This document shows, one piece after another, positions 10,735 through 18,453 of a stretch of DNA of 31,787 nucleotides. A program made the translations under genes and the position numbers. Positions within the stretch are counted from its first letter, which is position 1, and each line of letters starts with the position of its first letter. Location: assembly GCA_015478945.1 (NCBI GenBank), contig JABUQX010061557.1, forward strand, positions 1 through 31,787, written 5' to 3'. This stretch comes from Trachelipus rathkii. Lineage: Eukaryota > Arthropoda > Malacostraca > Isopoda > Trachelipodidae. The notes below the pieces were generated by a model, which saw only the letters and a program-made list of their open reading frames with translations, was not told the origin of the DNA and did not search any database.

Positions 10735-13700
10735 CTAAGTTTCATTCTCCCGCTTTACTTGAGGTGCCCATCGTACACTTCTTCTTACCGGAACTATAGG
10801 AACCGCCATTCTGGGAGTTAACATCTCCCTGGAACCCAGATCACCTTCCAACGAATCTCTGTTCGGTTCATGTTGGTCTTCGGGTATTTCCCATGGTTTC
10901 ATTCCCTCTACTGTCGTTACAGGAGAATTGACAGAGTACAATCTTTTCTGAAGGTCTTCACATGACAATCTTCGTGCACTTCTATAGGGGATCATCTGGT
11001 TCCTTTGGTCTGTTATATAAATAGGAGTATAGGATAATAAAGAAGGTGAATTTGAAGAAGTAAGAGAGGTAATAGGAGAACTAAATAGAGAAGTCTCAGA
11101 AAGAGTACCAGGTGAATTGGAAAAATGAGGTGAATGGAAAGTTTCTTGAAAACTAGCATAATGAGAAGCAGGTGAAGTAAATAAGTTAGAGAGATTATAT
11201 GAAGACAGGTCAGTAGAAATACTAGGAGAATAATTAGAAATAGTAGATACTTGAGGAATAACAGATAAGGGAAGAGTAGGTAGAATAACAGAAGAAAAAT
11301 CACTCACCTTTGTCAAATTATTGATTACATGTTGATTCAAAAGGAGACTCTCCTCAATGCAACACAACACCACTCTGGAAAGTTTTCTTACCTCTTCGGA
11401 GTCAGGAAATCCTAGGAAATCGTCTTCATCCTCATCCGAATCATCTTCAAAATTAATATCCTGTATATTAGATGTCATTGATGGTGCTGTGGCCATTGAG
11501 GAATCCTCTACAATCTCTTCCGGATGTTCGTCTTCAAGATCTTCGCTCGTATTTAGTTGGTTGGTTAATAATTTAATAAATAAAGGATTTTCTCTTATAT
11601 ATTTAGGGGGAATATACCATTTCTTTAACTGTCTGTGATGCACCCTATAAATTCTTTTAGATTCCAAAGATTTTACGATATAAGTTACCTCATTTGGATT
11701 CACTTTTATTACTTGTAAAGGTCCCTGATATCGATCCTTAAACTTATTTATAGTTAAATCTCCTGGGAGTTGTATTTTTAGTGCCACCAGTTGATCCATT
11801 TTGAAAGGAGAAAAGCTTTCATGTCCCTCCTTCCAATGGTTGTTAAATCCCGTCCAAGGAAGTCGAGGTTGCTTATTATGCGCTTCCTGATACAATATCT
11901 CAGAGGGAGTTTTTGATGTGGCAGCATGTACTAGGTGATTGTAAGTTAGTACAACTTGTGGTAATTGTACATCCCACAGACTCGGATTTTTCAAGGACAA
12001 CCTTAAATATTGTAATAAGGTGCGGTTTACCCTCTCCGTAATCCCATTTGAAGATGGGTTATATGGAGTTGTATAAATGTGTTTGATATTATTTCGTTGT
12101 AGCAACTCCTCAAATTCAGGACCTCTAAACTCCCTTGCATTATCTGTTAGCAATCGTGAAGGGATTATCGGCAAATAAGGCAAAATATTCTGCAAGGCCG
12201 CAGTTACCAAAGTGGTATGTTTTGATCGTATGGGAACAGCCGCTATCCATTTACTAAAATGATCGATAAAGACTAATGCGTAAGTATTACCTTTAGCTGA
12301 TTTCGGTAATTGTAACAAGTCTACGGCGACCAATTCAAAAGGGTATCTTGTATGTATCTTAAGAGTTGGTGGAGCGTGATATACGTTGGAGATTTTAGCT
12401 AGCTGGCATTTATAACAAGACATAGATATCTCGTGACAGATATCTTTCAATTTCGGATGCCAAATGATTTTTTCTAACAATGCATACAGTTTACCTTGTC
12501 CAACATGGACAAATTCATAATGATTAATAATAGCGACTTGTACAGCAAATGAAAACGATACCACATAATGATATTGGTCTTTCCTATTTCGATGGAGGAT
12601 ATGATTATCGACTATTGATAAGAAATTTCTAGCAAATTTAAATAATGTTAAAGGACCCCGAAAAGCTTGATGTTTTAGTAAAGCTCCTTTTAATCTTTTT
12701 AATAATGGATCATGTGCTTGACATTGAACTATATGGTCCATTAATACTTCCACTGAATCTTGTGATGTTCTGATCAGGGAAATATTTCGTATGAATAATA
12801 TTTTGGAAAGGGGTTCCTTCTTCTTTCTCATAACTTCCTCCCCACCAAATTCCAACCAATGTTCAAGTGGCTGTTCATTCTGGTCTATGCATTGATCTTC
12901 GTCAATTGCTTGGTACTCTATTTCATAAAGTTTATTTGATAAGTCTGTTTCGCAGGCATTCACAGATACTGATTCCTCTTCCGAATCAGGGACTCGAGTT
13001 CTTCCAGGGACTAATAAGTTGTAGTGGATGCCACTTATACAAAACAAATGACACACTTCTTTATGGGTTGGTTCTCCAAAGTGTAAGGGATGTGTTTTAC
13101 TGTAATACACAAGAACCCGGATCTTATAAATGTGAGTAAAGGCGTCAATGCTGTGAACAAAAGGTAATTGACCAGCATACCTAGTTAGCTGCAGTTGTTT
13201 CAGTACTTGCTTTGCTTCCTTGGTGCTGCCAGTTGGTAGATGATATTTACTCCTGTTATTTAATAATTCATCCACAACTGCCACTCTTATCTGGAGATGA
13301 GAATCCGGCTTATCATATAAAAACTGTGAGAAACACTGAAACAACGAATCTCCACCACCCAACATTTTAATCACTGAAAATCCCTCAGGTGGATCATTAG
13401 AGATTATTTCATTTTCTGGTTCGTTTGGAATTGCAAACGGTGTTCTGGACAAAGTGTCTGCGACGATATTCTCTTTACCAGGTATATAAAATAGTTCATA
13501 GTCAATATCGTTAAGTTCTTCCAAAGTTCTAGCCACCCTTTGATTCACTAAAGGCATGTTTTGCAAAAAGAGTAGTGGCTTATGATCCGTATATACATGT
13601 ACTTTAATACCATACAAGAATGGTTTTAGCGATCGTACAGCCCATCGAACGGCTGCTAGTTCTCTCTCCGTGGCACTATAACCACGTTGAGCTTTGGAGA

Positions 13701-15663
13701 AAACTGTGGGAATGTAAGCTATGGGTTTATTCTCACCGTTTTGAATTTGGCTGAGGCAGGCACCAGCACCTATCCCTGAAGCGTCAGTGTGAAGTAACAA
13801 CGGAGTAGCTTGCTCAGATCTATCAGGATACGATAAGAAAGGTGGAGACGTTAATAGACTTTTAAGTTTGTCAAATGCCAGTTGACACTGTTCGGTCCAA
13901 GGCACGTTTTTCGTGAACTTCAGTAGGTCGAACAGAGGTTTGGCTATTACTGAGCAATTTGGAATATGCCGCCGATAGAAATTGATGAGGCCCATAAACT
14001 GTCTAACCTGTTTCGCCGTTCTTGGAGGGGGATACTTCGCAATACCTTCAATACTCTTCTGTAGGGGTTTTAGCCCCTTTTCTGAAATCATGTGGCCTAA
14101 AAATTTTACTTCGGTTCTTAACAAATAACTCTTCGAGGGTTTCAACTTGAGCCCAGCCACTCTAAATGCTTTAAGGACCTCTTCCAAAATAGAGAGATGT
14201 TTCTCGAAACTGTTGCTAATTATCAGGACGTCGTCCAGATAAATCATCACTTCACTCCATGAGATGTGACATAAAGCCAATCTCATTAACCTCTGAAATG
14301 TAGCAGGTCCGTTCATTAAGCCAAAAGGCATCCGGAGGAACTCCCAATGGCCCAAAGGTGTTGAAAACGCAGTTTTCTCGATACTATCCTTCTCCATCTC
14401 GATCTGATAATACCCCTTTATCAGGTCAATCGTGGAAAAATAATGCATACCTTGCAAATTGAACAATGTATCTGTTAAATTAGGAATGGGAAATGAATCT
14501 TTTTTAGTGATAGAATTCAACTTACGATAATCTATACAGAGTCTCATGGCACCGTCAGGTTTACGAATAGGGACTACTGGTGCAGAATAGGGAGAACAGG
14601 ATCTTCTAATAATTCCCTCGGCCTCCAACTTATGACAAACTTCTTCCACTTCATACAAAATTGGCCCTTGCAAACGCCTAACGGACTCATTCACTGGATC
14701 TTCAATAAACGTGTTTATAGCATGCTTGAGAAGGCTGGTACATCCAACATCTGCATCTCCCAAACTAAGAACTCGCGGATATTTGATTAAAAGCTGCAAA
14801 ACTTGGTCTATTTGATGTTCTGATAATTCTGTTTTATCTAATTCAAACGCCGTCCTTAAATTTTCGAGCGTCCAATCCTCATAAGTTTCTTGGGGCTTCT
14901 GAGTTATTTCCACTGCATTTACGATACCACAAATGAAGTCTTTCGTAGGATGTATCTGGTGTAAAATAGTATACGTACCAAGGGTATATCCTTGTTTTAA
15001 AGTGATTGGTTTGTCAAAAGGGTTGAAACAGTATAGATAATCACTGGAGTCCCCTGTATAAGGGATAACTGCTTCATCAATTATACATTGATTATTTGGG
15101 TTTGGTGTGAATAATAACAACGAATTTTTTTCTATTAACGGACCATATATGGTAACCATAACCCGAGCACAATCACGGGACTTAATTACTACGTCCTTAC
15201 TTATTAAAGCAGACTCTTCCACCTTGTTTCCCGGACATAATCGCATATCTTTAGCTATTACTGTGATGATATTATTTTTTCCGTTATTTCTCTTAATTAA
15301 TTCTTTTGTGGACAAATCTGGCAATAAATTGTCTTTTCTTAGCAAATTGTATCCAAAGATAACGTCATAACCCGTCAATTGTTCATCCACGACCACAAAA
15401 TTATTGGGAGAGGTTGAAAAGTCCTTAGAAAGCTTCAATTGGAGAGTTATTTCCCCCAAGACAGGAAAAACCACCTTACCTATACCACTTACACCTGTAT
15501 ATGGGGTGGCTCTCAAAGGAAACTTGTCTTTATTCAATAATTGATACGTTGTATTGGTAATTAAACTCAGAGAAGCACCAGTATCTACCAATGCTTGTAA
15601 TGGGGTGTCATCGTCACAACCCTCAATTCCTACTCCTATCACTAAAGCATCCTCAGCACATTC
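10735..15663 (-). CDS. pol: Pol polyprotein: protease, RT, RNase H, OTU-like domain, integrase
   Basis: Residues are counted from the GTG at 15642; the frame is open from 15663, just after a TAG at 15664-15666, with no early ATG. The aspartic protease has DTGA at 20-23. The RT (about 330-520) has CIDYRKLN, FSTIDLIKGYYQI, MPFGLMNGPATFQ and the catalytic YLDD at 468-471. RNase H (613-735) has HTDAS, ATERE, YTDHKPL and ADTLSR. Residues 755-882 look like an OTU cysteine-protease fold: GGGDSLFQCF near the start and HYNLL at 873-877, but the residue expected to be Cys is Ser766. Integrase has a zinc-binding H1041-x4-H1046 and C1076-x2-C1079, then D1108, D1167 and E1203 (second D and E separated by 35), then a GPF/Y-like stretch near 1305. 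An unusual ~290-residue tail follows: an acidic patch (1398-1408), a helix, then a Ser-rich region. No chromodomain is seen. All polymerase, RNase H and integrase catalytic residues are intact. Processing sites are not identifiable. Confidence 0.93.
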   Translation of the reverse strand, partial: ECAEDALVIGVGIEGCDDDTPLQALVDTGASLSLITNTTYQLLNKDKFPLRATPYTGVSGIGKVVFPVLGEITLQLKLSKDFSTSPNNFVVVDEQLTGYDVIFGYNLLRKDNLLPDLSTKELIKRNNGKNNIITVIAKDMRLCPGNKVEESALISKDVVIKSRDCARVMVTIYGPLIEKNSLLLFTPNPNNQCIIDEAVIPYTGDSSDYLYCFNPFDKPITLKQGYTLGTYTILHQIHPTKDFICGIVNAVEITQKPQETYEDWTLENLRTAFELDKTELSEHQIDQVLQLLIKYPRVLSLGDADVGCTSLLKHAINTFIEDPVNESVRRLQGPILYEVEEVCHKLEAEGIIRRSCSPYSAPVVPIRKPDGAMRLCIDYRKLNSITKKDSFPIPNLTDTLFNLQGMHYFSTIDLIKGYYQIEMEKDSIEKTAFSTPLGHWEFLRMPFGLMNGPATFQRLMRLALCHISWSEVMIYLDDVLIISNSFEKHLSILEEVLKAFRVAGLKLKPSKSYLLRTEVKFLGHMISEKGLKPLQKSIEGIAKYPPPRTAKQVRQFMGLINFYRRHIPNCSVIAKPLFDLLKFTKNVPWTEQCQLAFDKLKSLLTSPPFLSYPDRSEQATPLLLHTDASGIGAGACLSQIQNGENKPIAYIPTVFSKAQRGYSATERELAAVRWAVRSLKPFLYGIKVHVYTDHKPLLFLQNMPLVNQRVARTLEELNDIDYELFYIPGKENIVADTLSRTPFAIPNEPENEIISNDPPEGFSVIKMLGGGDSLFQCFSQFLYDKPDSHLQIRVAVVDELLNNRSKYHLPTGSTKEAKQVLKQLQLTRYAGQLPFVHSIDAFTHIYKIRVLVYYSKTHPLHFGEPTHKEVCHLFCISGIHYNLLVPGRTRVPDSEEESVSVNACETDLSNKLYEIEYQAIDEDQCIDQNEQPLEHWLEFGGEEVMRKKKEPLSKILFIRNISLIRTSQDSVEVLMDHIVQCQAHDPLLKRLKGALLKHQAFRGPLTLFKFARNFLSIVDNHILHRNRKDQYHYVVSFSFAVQVAIINHYEFVHVGQGKLYALLEKIIWHPKLKDICHEISMSCYKCQLAKISNVYHAPPTLKIHTRYPFELVAVDLLQLPKSAKGNTYALVFIDHFSKWIAAVPIRSKHTTLVTAALQNILPYLPIIPSRLLTDNAREFRGPEFEELLQRNNIKHIYTTPYNPSSNGITERVNRTLLQYLRLSLKNPSLWDVQLPQVVLTYNHLVHAATSKTPSEILYQEAHNKQPRLPWTGFNNHWKEGHESFSPFKMDQLVALKIQLPGDLTINKFKDRYQGPLQVIKVNPNEVTYIVKSLESKRIYRVHHRQLKKWYIPPKYIRENPLFIKLLTNQLNTSEDLEDEHPEEIVEDSSMATAPSMTSNIQDINFEDDSDEDEDDFLGFPDSEEVRKLSRVVLCCIEESLLLNQHVINNLTKVSDFSSVILPTLPLSVIPQVSTISNYSPSISTDLSSYNLSNLFTSPASHYASFQETFHSPHFSNSPGTLSETSLFSSPITSLTSSNSPSLLSYTPIYITDQRNQMIPYRSARRLSCEDLQKRLYSVNSPVTTVEGMKPWEIPEDQHEPNRDSLEGDLGSREMLTPRMAVPIVPVRRSVRWAPQVKRENET

Positions 15664-15694
15664 CTAATGAATGAAACTTTTTACACCATAGAAT

Positions 15695-15713
15695 CTGAAA
15701 TAAGAAGGGAAAT
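15695..15713 (-). other. Candidate 3' splice site upstream of pol
   Basis: The minus strand reads TTTCCCTTCTTATTTCAG, a strong polypyrimidine-AG acceptor, with the downstream base at 15694. A candidate donor (CCCAA then GTAAAG) overlaps the gag stop codon, with its intron starting at 16261. Joining the two would keep gag in phase with pol, with only the TAG at 15664-15666 between the frames. A second possible acceptor is that TAG itself, which is preceded by TTCATTCAT. Confidence 0.4.
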
Positions 15714-15727
15714 GGGGATTTAGAGAT

Positions 15728-15925
15728 GAGGTTTGCTCCTCCTTTTCTGGGGAGGTTTGTGCCTCAATTTCATGGAAGGAGGTCTGTACCTCAATTTCTA
15801 GGGATGGAGGTTTGTACCGTCTTTTTTCATGGGAGGAAGGTCTGTAACCTCAATTCTAGGGGGAGGTTTTTGTACCTCAATGTCAATGGAGGAGGTCTGT
15901 ACCTTCAATTTCATGGGAGGATTGT
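15728..15925. repeat. ~28-bp minisatellite of hairpin-forming units in the gag-pol gap
   Basis: Seven units plus a partial one start at 15728, 15752, 15779, 15807, ~15837, 15863 and 15892, with the partial at 15916. The plus-strand consensus is GAGGTYTGTACCTCAATTTCATGG. GAGGT and ACCTC pair around a 4-nt loop. Stem pairing of at least three or four bases survives in all full units although the spacer and loop vary. TCTAGGG and TCATGGG versions of the unit end tend to alternate, hinting at a two-unit (~56-bp) higher period. Confidence 0.8.
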
Positions 15926-16257
15926 CATTTGAAAACCCCTTTTAACCTATTTATACTCAGAGTAAGATCCACTCGCGTTTGGGATCGCTACAGTCTGTAC
16001 TAAGAAATATGAACTGTGTTCCCTAAAAGGTGGTTGCGGAAGATGCCACACCCCTCATTAAAAATAGTGAATTGATTCTGTCCACCTACCTGGTCATTTT
16101 CCATCGGCAACTGTGAACCCTACAATTACGTGGTCGTCTTTTGTTTCTAGTATCTTCTGGCCTTAATGCTGAGGTTTCGGACTCAATGATGCTATCGATT
16201 TAGGTTACAGGTTGATCGTAAGCCCCCAAGGATACAGTCTGATGCTTTTTTCTACCT
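15926..16257. other. Remainder of the gag-pol gap
   Basis: No coding continuity on the minus strand and no repeat seen. It lies wholly inside the putative 16261-15695 intron. Confidence 0.5.
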
Positions 16258-18108
16258 TTACTTGGGGCTCTGTGGGCGGGCCACTGACCACAGAGCACTC
16301 TCGTTTCCCCTCTGTTGGGGCATATTTGGCAAAAACCAATTCGGACAATCAACTCCCAAATGACCATCCTGATGGCATACAGGACATTCTTGACTTTCTG
16401 GACTTATTTGCCTTTTCTGACTTCGCTGTGGGCAGTCCTTCACAACATGTCCCTCCGCTTCACAACGAATACATTTATTTTTCTGAACATAACAGTCATC
16501 TGCCATGTGTCCGCGTTTTCCGCAAAACCGGCATTGTGGTCTTAATTTACAATCCCGCACCATATGGCCGGGTTTCTTACAATAATTACATCTTTGCAGT
16601 GATCCCGGGGATTGGGATTTCATTTGAGTTGTCCTAAACTTTTCTTGTACTTGTCCATTGGATGGGGTTCCCGCATAACCACCAGATGGAGGAATTCTTG
16701 GCGGATGTGCTAAGTGTGACATATTTTGTACGTAAGTCGGATTACTCGGACTCGAATAACTTGAAAAACATCCAGAAGACTTAGGGAATTGAGAACCACC
16801 ACTGGATACCTCATATCCTGGATAAGTCAATGCAGGATAAGCCCACATTGGCCCAACTGCCTGCGGAACCTGAACCATATTTTGAGACGATTGATAGGAA
16901 GTAGAAGGAACTACAGGTGTTAAATCTATTACCTCCGGCTGACTACTTAAGGGAAGTTTGTTGTTTGGTAGAGGCTCTATTCCGCCATTATTAGTTTTAT
17001 CAGTTACTTGTTTACGTGTATAATTGTCGTCTATTAACTTTACTAAACCTTCCCAAGAAAGACTAGCACCTTTCAAAGCTAGCTCACAAACCACTGTGAG
17101 TGAATTTACTTGATCTTGTACCGTTTGAGGCAAACTCTTTACTAGTTTTTCTCTTACAACCTTCATGGAACTCACATCTGACCCTGGAAAAGCTTTTTCG
17201 GCCAATCCCAACAATCGTAACGCGTATAATGGTATTGTTTCTGTGGACAATATTTGGGCATCCGTGAAGGCGCTTAAGTCGCATTTTGTTTGTTTTCTCA
17301 AATGCTCACCAAACCAGTCCACTAATTCCTTTTTTATCATTGCATAACTTGCGTTTGATTTCATTAATACGTCGTATACTTGTTTAATTGCTCCCTCCAG
17401 ATGCAATCCCAAGTATGTACGCCACCCGTCAACTTGAGAACTTGGGTAGGTCGCCACTGCATATTCTTCAAATCTATTCATGAATTGTGGCAGAGGTTCT
17501 CCATTCTCTAAACAATACTTACCAACAGGTATCATTTTTCTAGATTTTATCTGTTGTTGGTCCGTCATCATTTTCATCATCTGCGACATAGTATCCAATG
17601 TTCTCTGATTTTGTTCCAAAATTCGCAACAATAAAACACTATTTTCAGGCTCTTGAGCAGATGAATTCTGTATTGGCGACTGCTGTGGAAAATTCCCCAC
17701 AGACAATGGAAGACCTTGCTGGCTAGGTGCAAAAGGAGCCGATGGAATGGGTTGTTGATATACATTTAGGCCAGGCTGCATACCACCAAAATAAGGACGT
17801 GCCACAGCTATGCTTCCCGGCAAATTTAACGTGGACACTGTGACCGTCACAGGAGGAGACATCGTAAAAGAGGAGGGTACTGAGCCTATCGAATGTGCTG
17901 GACCGACGTTCAACACCTCCGAAGACTCAGTAATTTCGAAAGAAGATGTTATAGAAACGAATCCCTCAGATGTCATCAAGTTCGTTGGTTGGTTAGCCAT
18001 CAAACTTGATGAATCCGAGGTGGTAAACGTTGGTAAATTCAAATTATCGACCGTCGCTTTCGTATCGTCACTCGCGCCGTTTGCTACAACGTTCTTGTTA
18101 TCGGCCAT
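16258..18108 (-). CDS. gag: Gag polyprotein with four CCHC zinc knuckles
   Basis: 616 residues from an ATG at 18106-18108 in a good initiation context (purine at -3, G at +4) to TAA at 16258-16260. The N-terminal ~150 residues are Ser/Thr/Pro/Gln-rich and low in complexity. Residues ~155-185 form a likely amphipathic or coiled segment (ILEQNQRTLDTMSQMMKMM). Residues ~195-365 have the helical character of a Ty3/Gypsy capsid, with features such as FMNRFEEYA, LGLHLEGAIKQVY and ELVDWFGEHL. A Pro/Ser-rich linker leads to four CX2CX4HX4C knuckles at 507-520, 526-539, 546-559 and 575-588, the nucleocapsid region that binds the genomic RNA. One or two knuckles is usual in this group, so four is high. 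It is the first ORF of the element; a short upstream ORF overlaps its start. Confidence 0.92.
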   Translation of the reverse strand: MADNKNVVANGASDDTKATVDNLNLPTFTTSDSSSLMANQPTNLMTSEGFVSITSSFEITESSEVLNVGPAHSIGSVPSSFTMSPPVTVTVSTLNLPGSIAVARPYFGGMQPGLNVYQQPIPSAPFAPSQQGLPLSVGNFPQQSPIQNSSAQEPENSVLLLRILEQNQRTLDTMSQMMKMMTDQQQIKSRKMIPVGKYCLENGEPLPQFMNRFEEYAVATYPSSQVDGWRTYLGLHLEGAIKQVYDVLMKSNASYAMIKKELVDWFGEHLRKQTKCDLSAFTDAQILSTETIPLYALRLLGLAEKAFPGSDVSSMKVVREKLVKSLPQTVQDQVNSLTVVCELALKGASLSWEGLVKLIDDNYTRKQVTDKTNNGGIEPLPNNKLPLSSQPEVIDLTPVVPSTSYQSSQNMVQVPQAVGPMWAYPALTYPGYEVSSGGSQFPKSSGCFSSYSSPSNPTYVQNMSHLAHPPRIPPSGGYAGTPSNGQVQEKFRTTQMKSQSPGSLQRCNYCKKPGHMVRDCKLRPQCRFCGKRGHMADDCYVQKNKCIRCEAEGHVVKDCPQRSQKRQISPESQECPVCHQDGHLGVDCPNWFLPNMPQQRGNESALWSVARPQSPK

Positions 18109-18200
18109 TTCGAATACTTTATGTAATGTAGGATCGTATGTCGAGAAAGAGTATGAATACGAATAGCTATGGAGTTTTGGTACCTAACAAAACTAGCCAT
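18084..18200 (-). CDS. Short upstream ORF overlapping the gag start (38 codons)
   Basis: An ATG at 18198-18200 opens a 38-residue frame that stops at TAG 18084-18086, 25 bases past the gag ATG and in another frame. Its context is poor (T at -3), so scanning ribosomes would mostly pass it. It may damp gag translation; equally it may be chance. No product similarity is recognised. Confidence 0.25.
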   Translation of the reverse strand: MASFVRYQNSIAIRIHTLSRHTILHYIKYSKWPITRTL

Positions 18201-18438
18201 ATAGAGAAGATCTGTGGTTTGTTTGAGGGCGTGAAGATTATTTGTGAGAAGTGGTTCACATTGAGTGGACGAGTTTAGAGATAGATATCGTGAGGAAATA
18301 GGGAATCAATGAATCTTATTCGAACTGCTGGACACTACGGAAACACCAAACAGAAAACCGAAACCAAAAGAAGACTTGAAGAAAAATAAGAAAGGCAGCA
18401 GACACGTAATAGGCAGCTTCTCAAGAAAGAGAACTACG
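18201..18438 (-). other. 5' leader of the retrotransposon
   Basis: Non-coding sequence between the PBS and the upstream ORF. This is where packaging or dimerisation signals would be expected, but I cannot identify any. Confidence 0.5.
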
Positions 18439-18449
18439 CTCTGCTACCA
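18439..18449 (-). other. Primer binding site, initiator tRNA-Met type
   Basis: Read on the minus strand, TGGTAGCAGAG lies four bases inside the end of the 5' LTR. It is the complement of the 3' end (...CTCTGCTACCA) of animal initiator tRNA-Met. The match is 11 bases perfect and then deteriorates. This identifies the minus-strand DNA primer and fixes the element's orientation. Confidence 0.85.
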
Positions 18450-18453
18450 TAAA

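Noticed and set aside
15728..15925. CRISPR array
   Set aside because: The short repeats have no uniform unique spacers, and the element is clearly eukaryotic; it is a degenerate minisatellite.
16212..16637. 141-codon plus-strand frame opposite gag
   Set aside because: It is the antisense shadow of the Cys/His-rich gag region and has no family resemblance.
17515..17526. Strong donor-like GTAAGTA inside gag (intron base 17522)
   Set aside because: Its phase does not fit either the pol or the third-ORF acceptor, so I could not build a productive transcript from it.
17810..18166. 118-codon plus-strand frame opposite the gag N-terminus
   Set aside because: Antisense shadow of a low-complexity coding region with no independent support.
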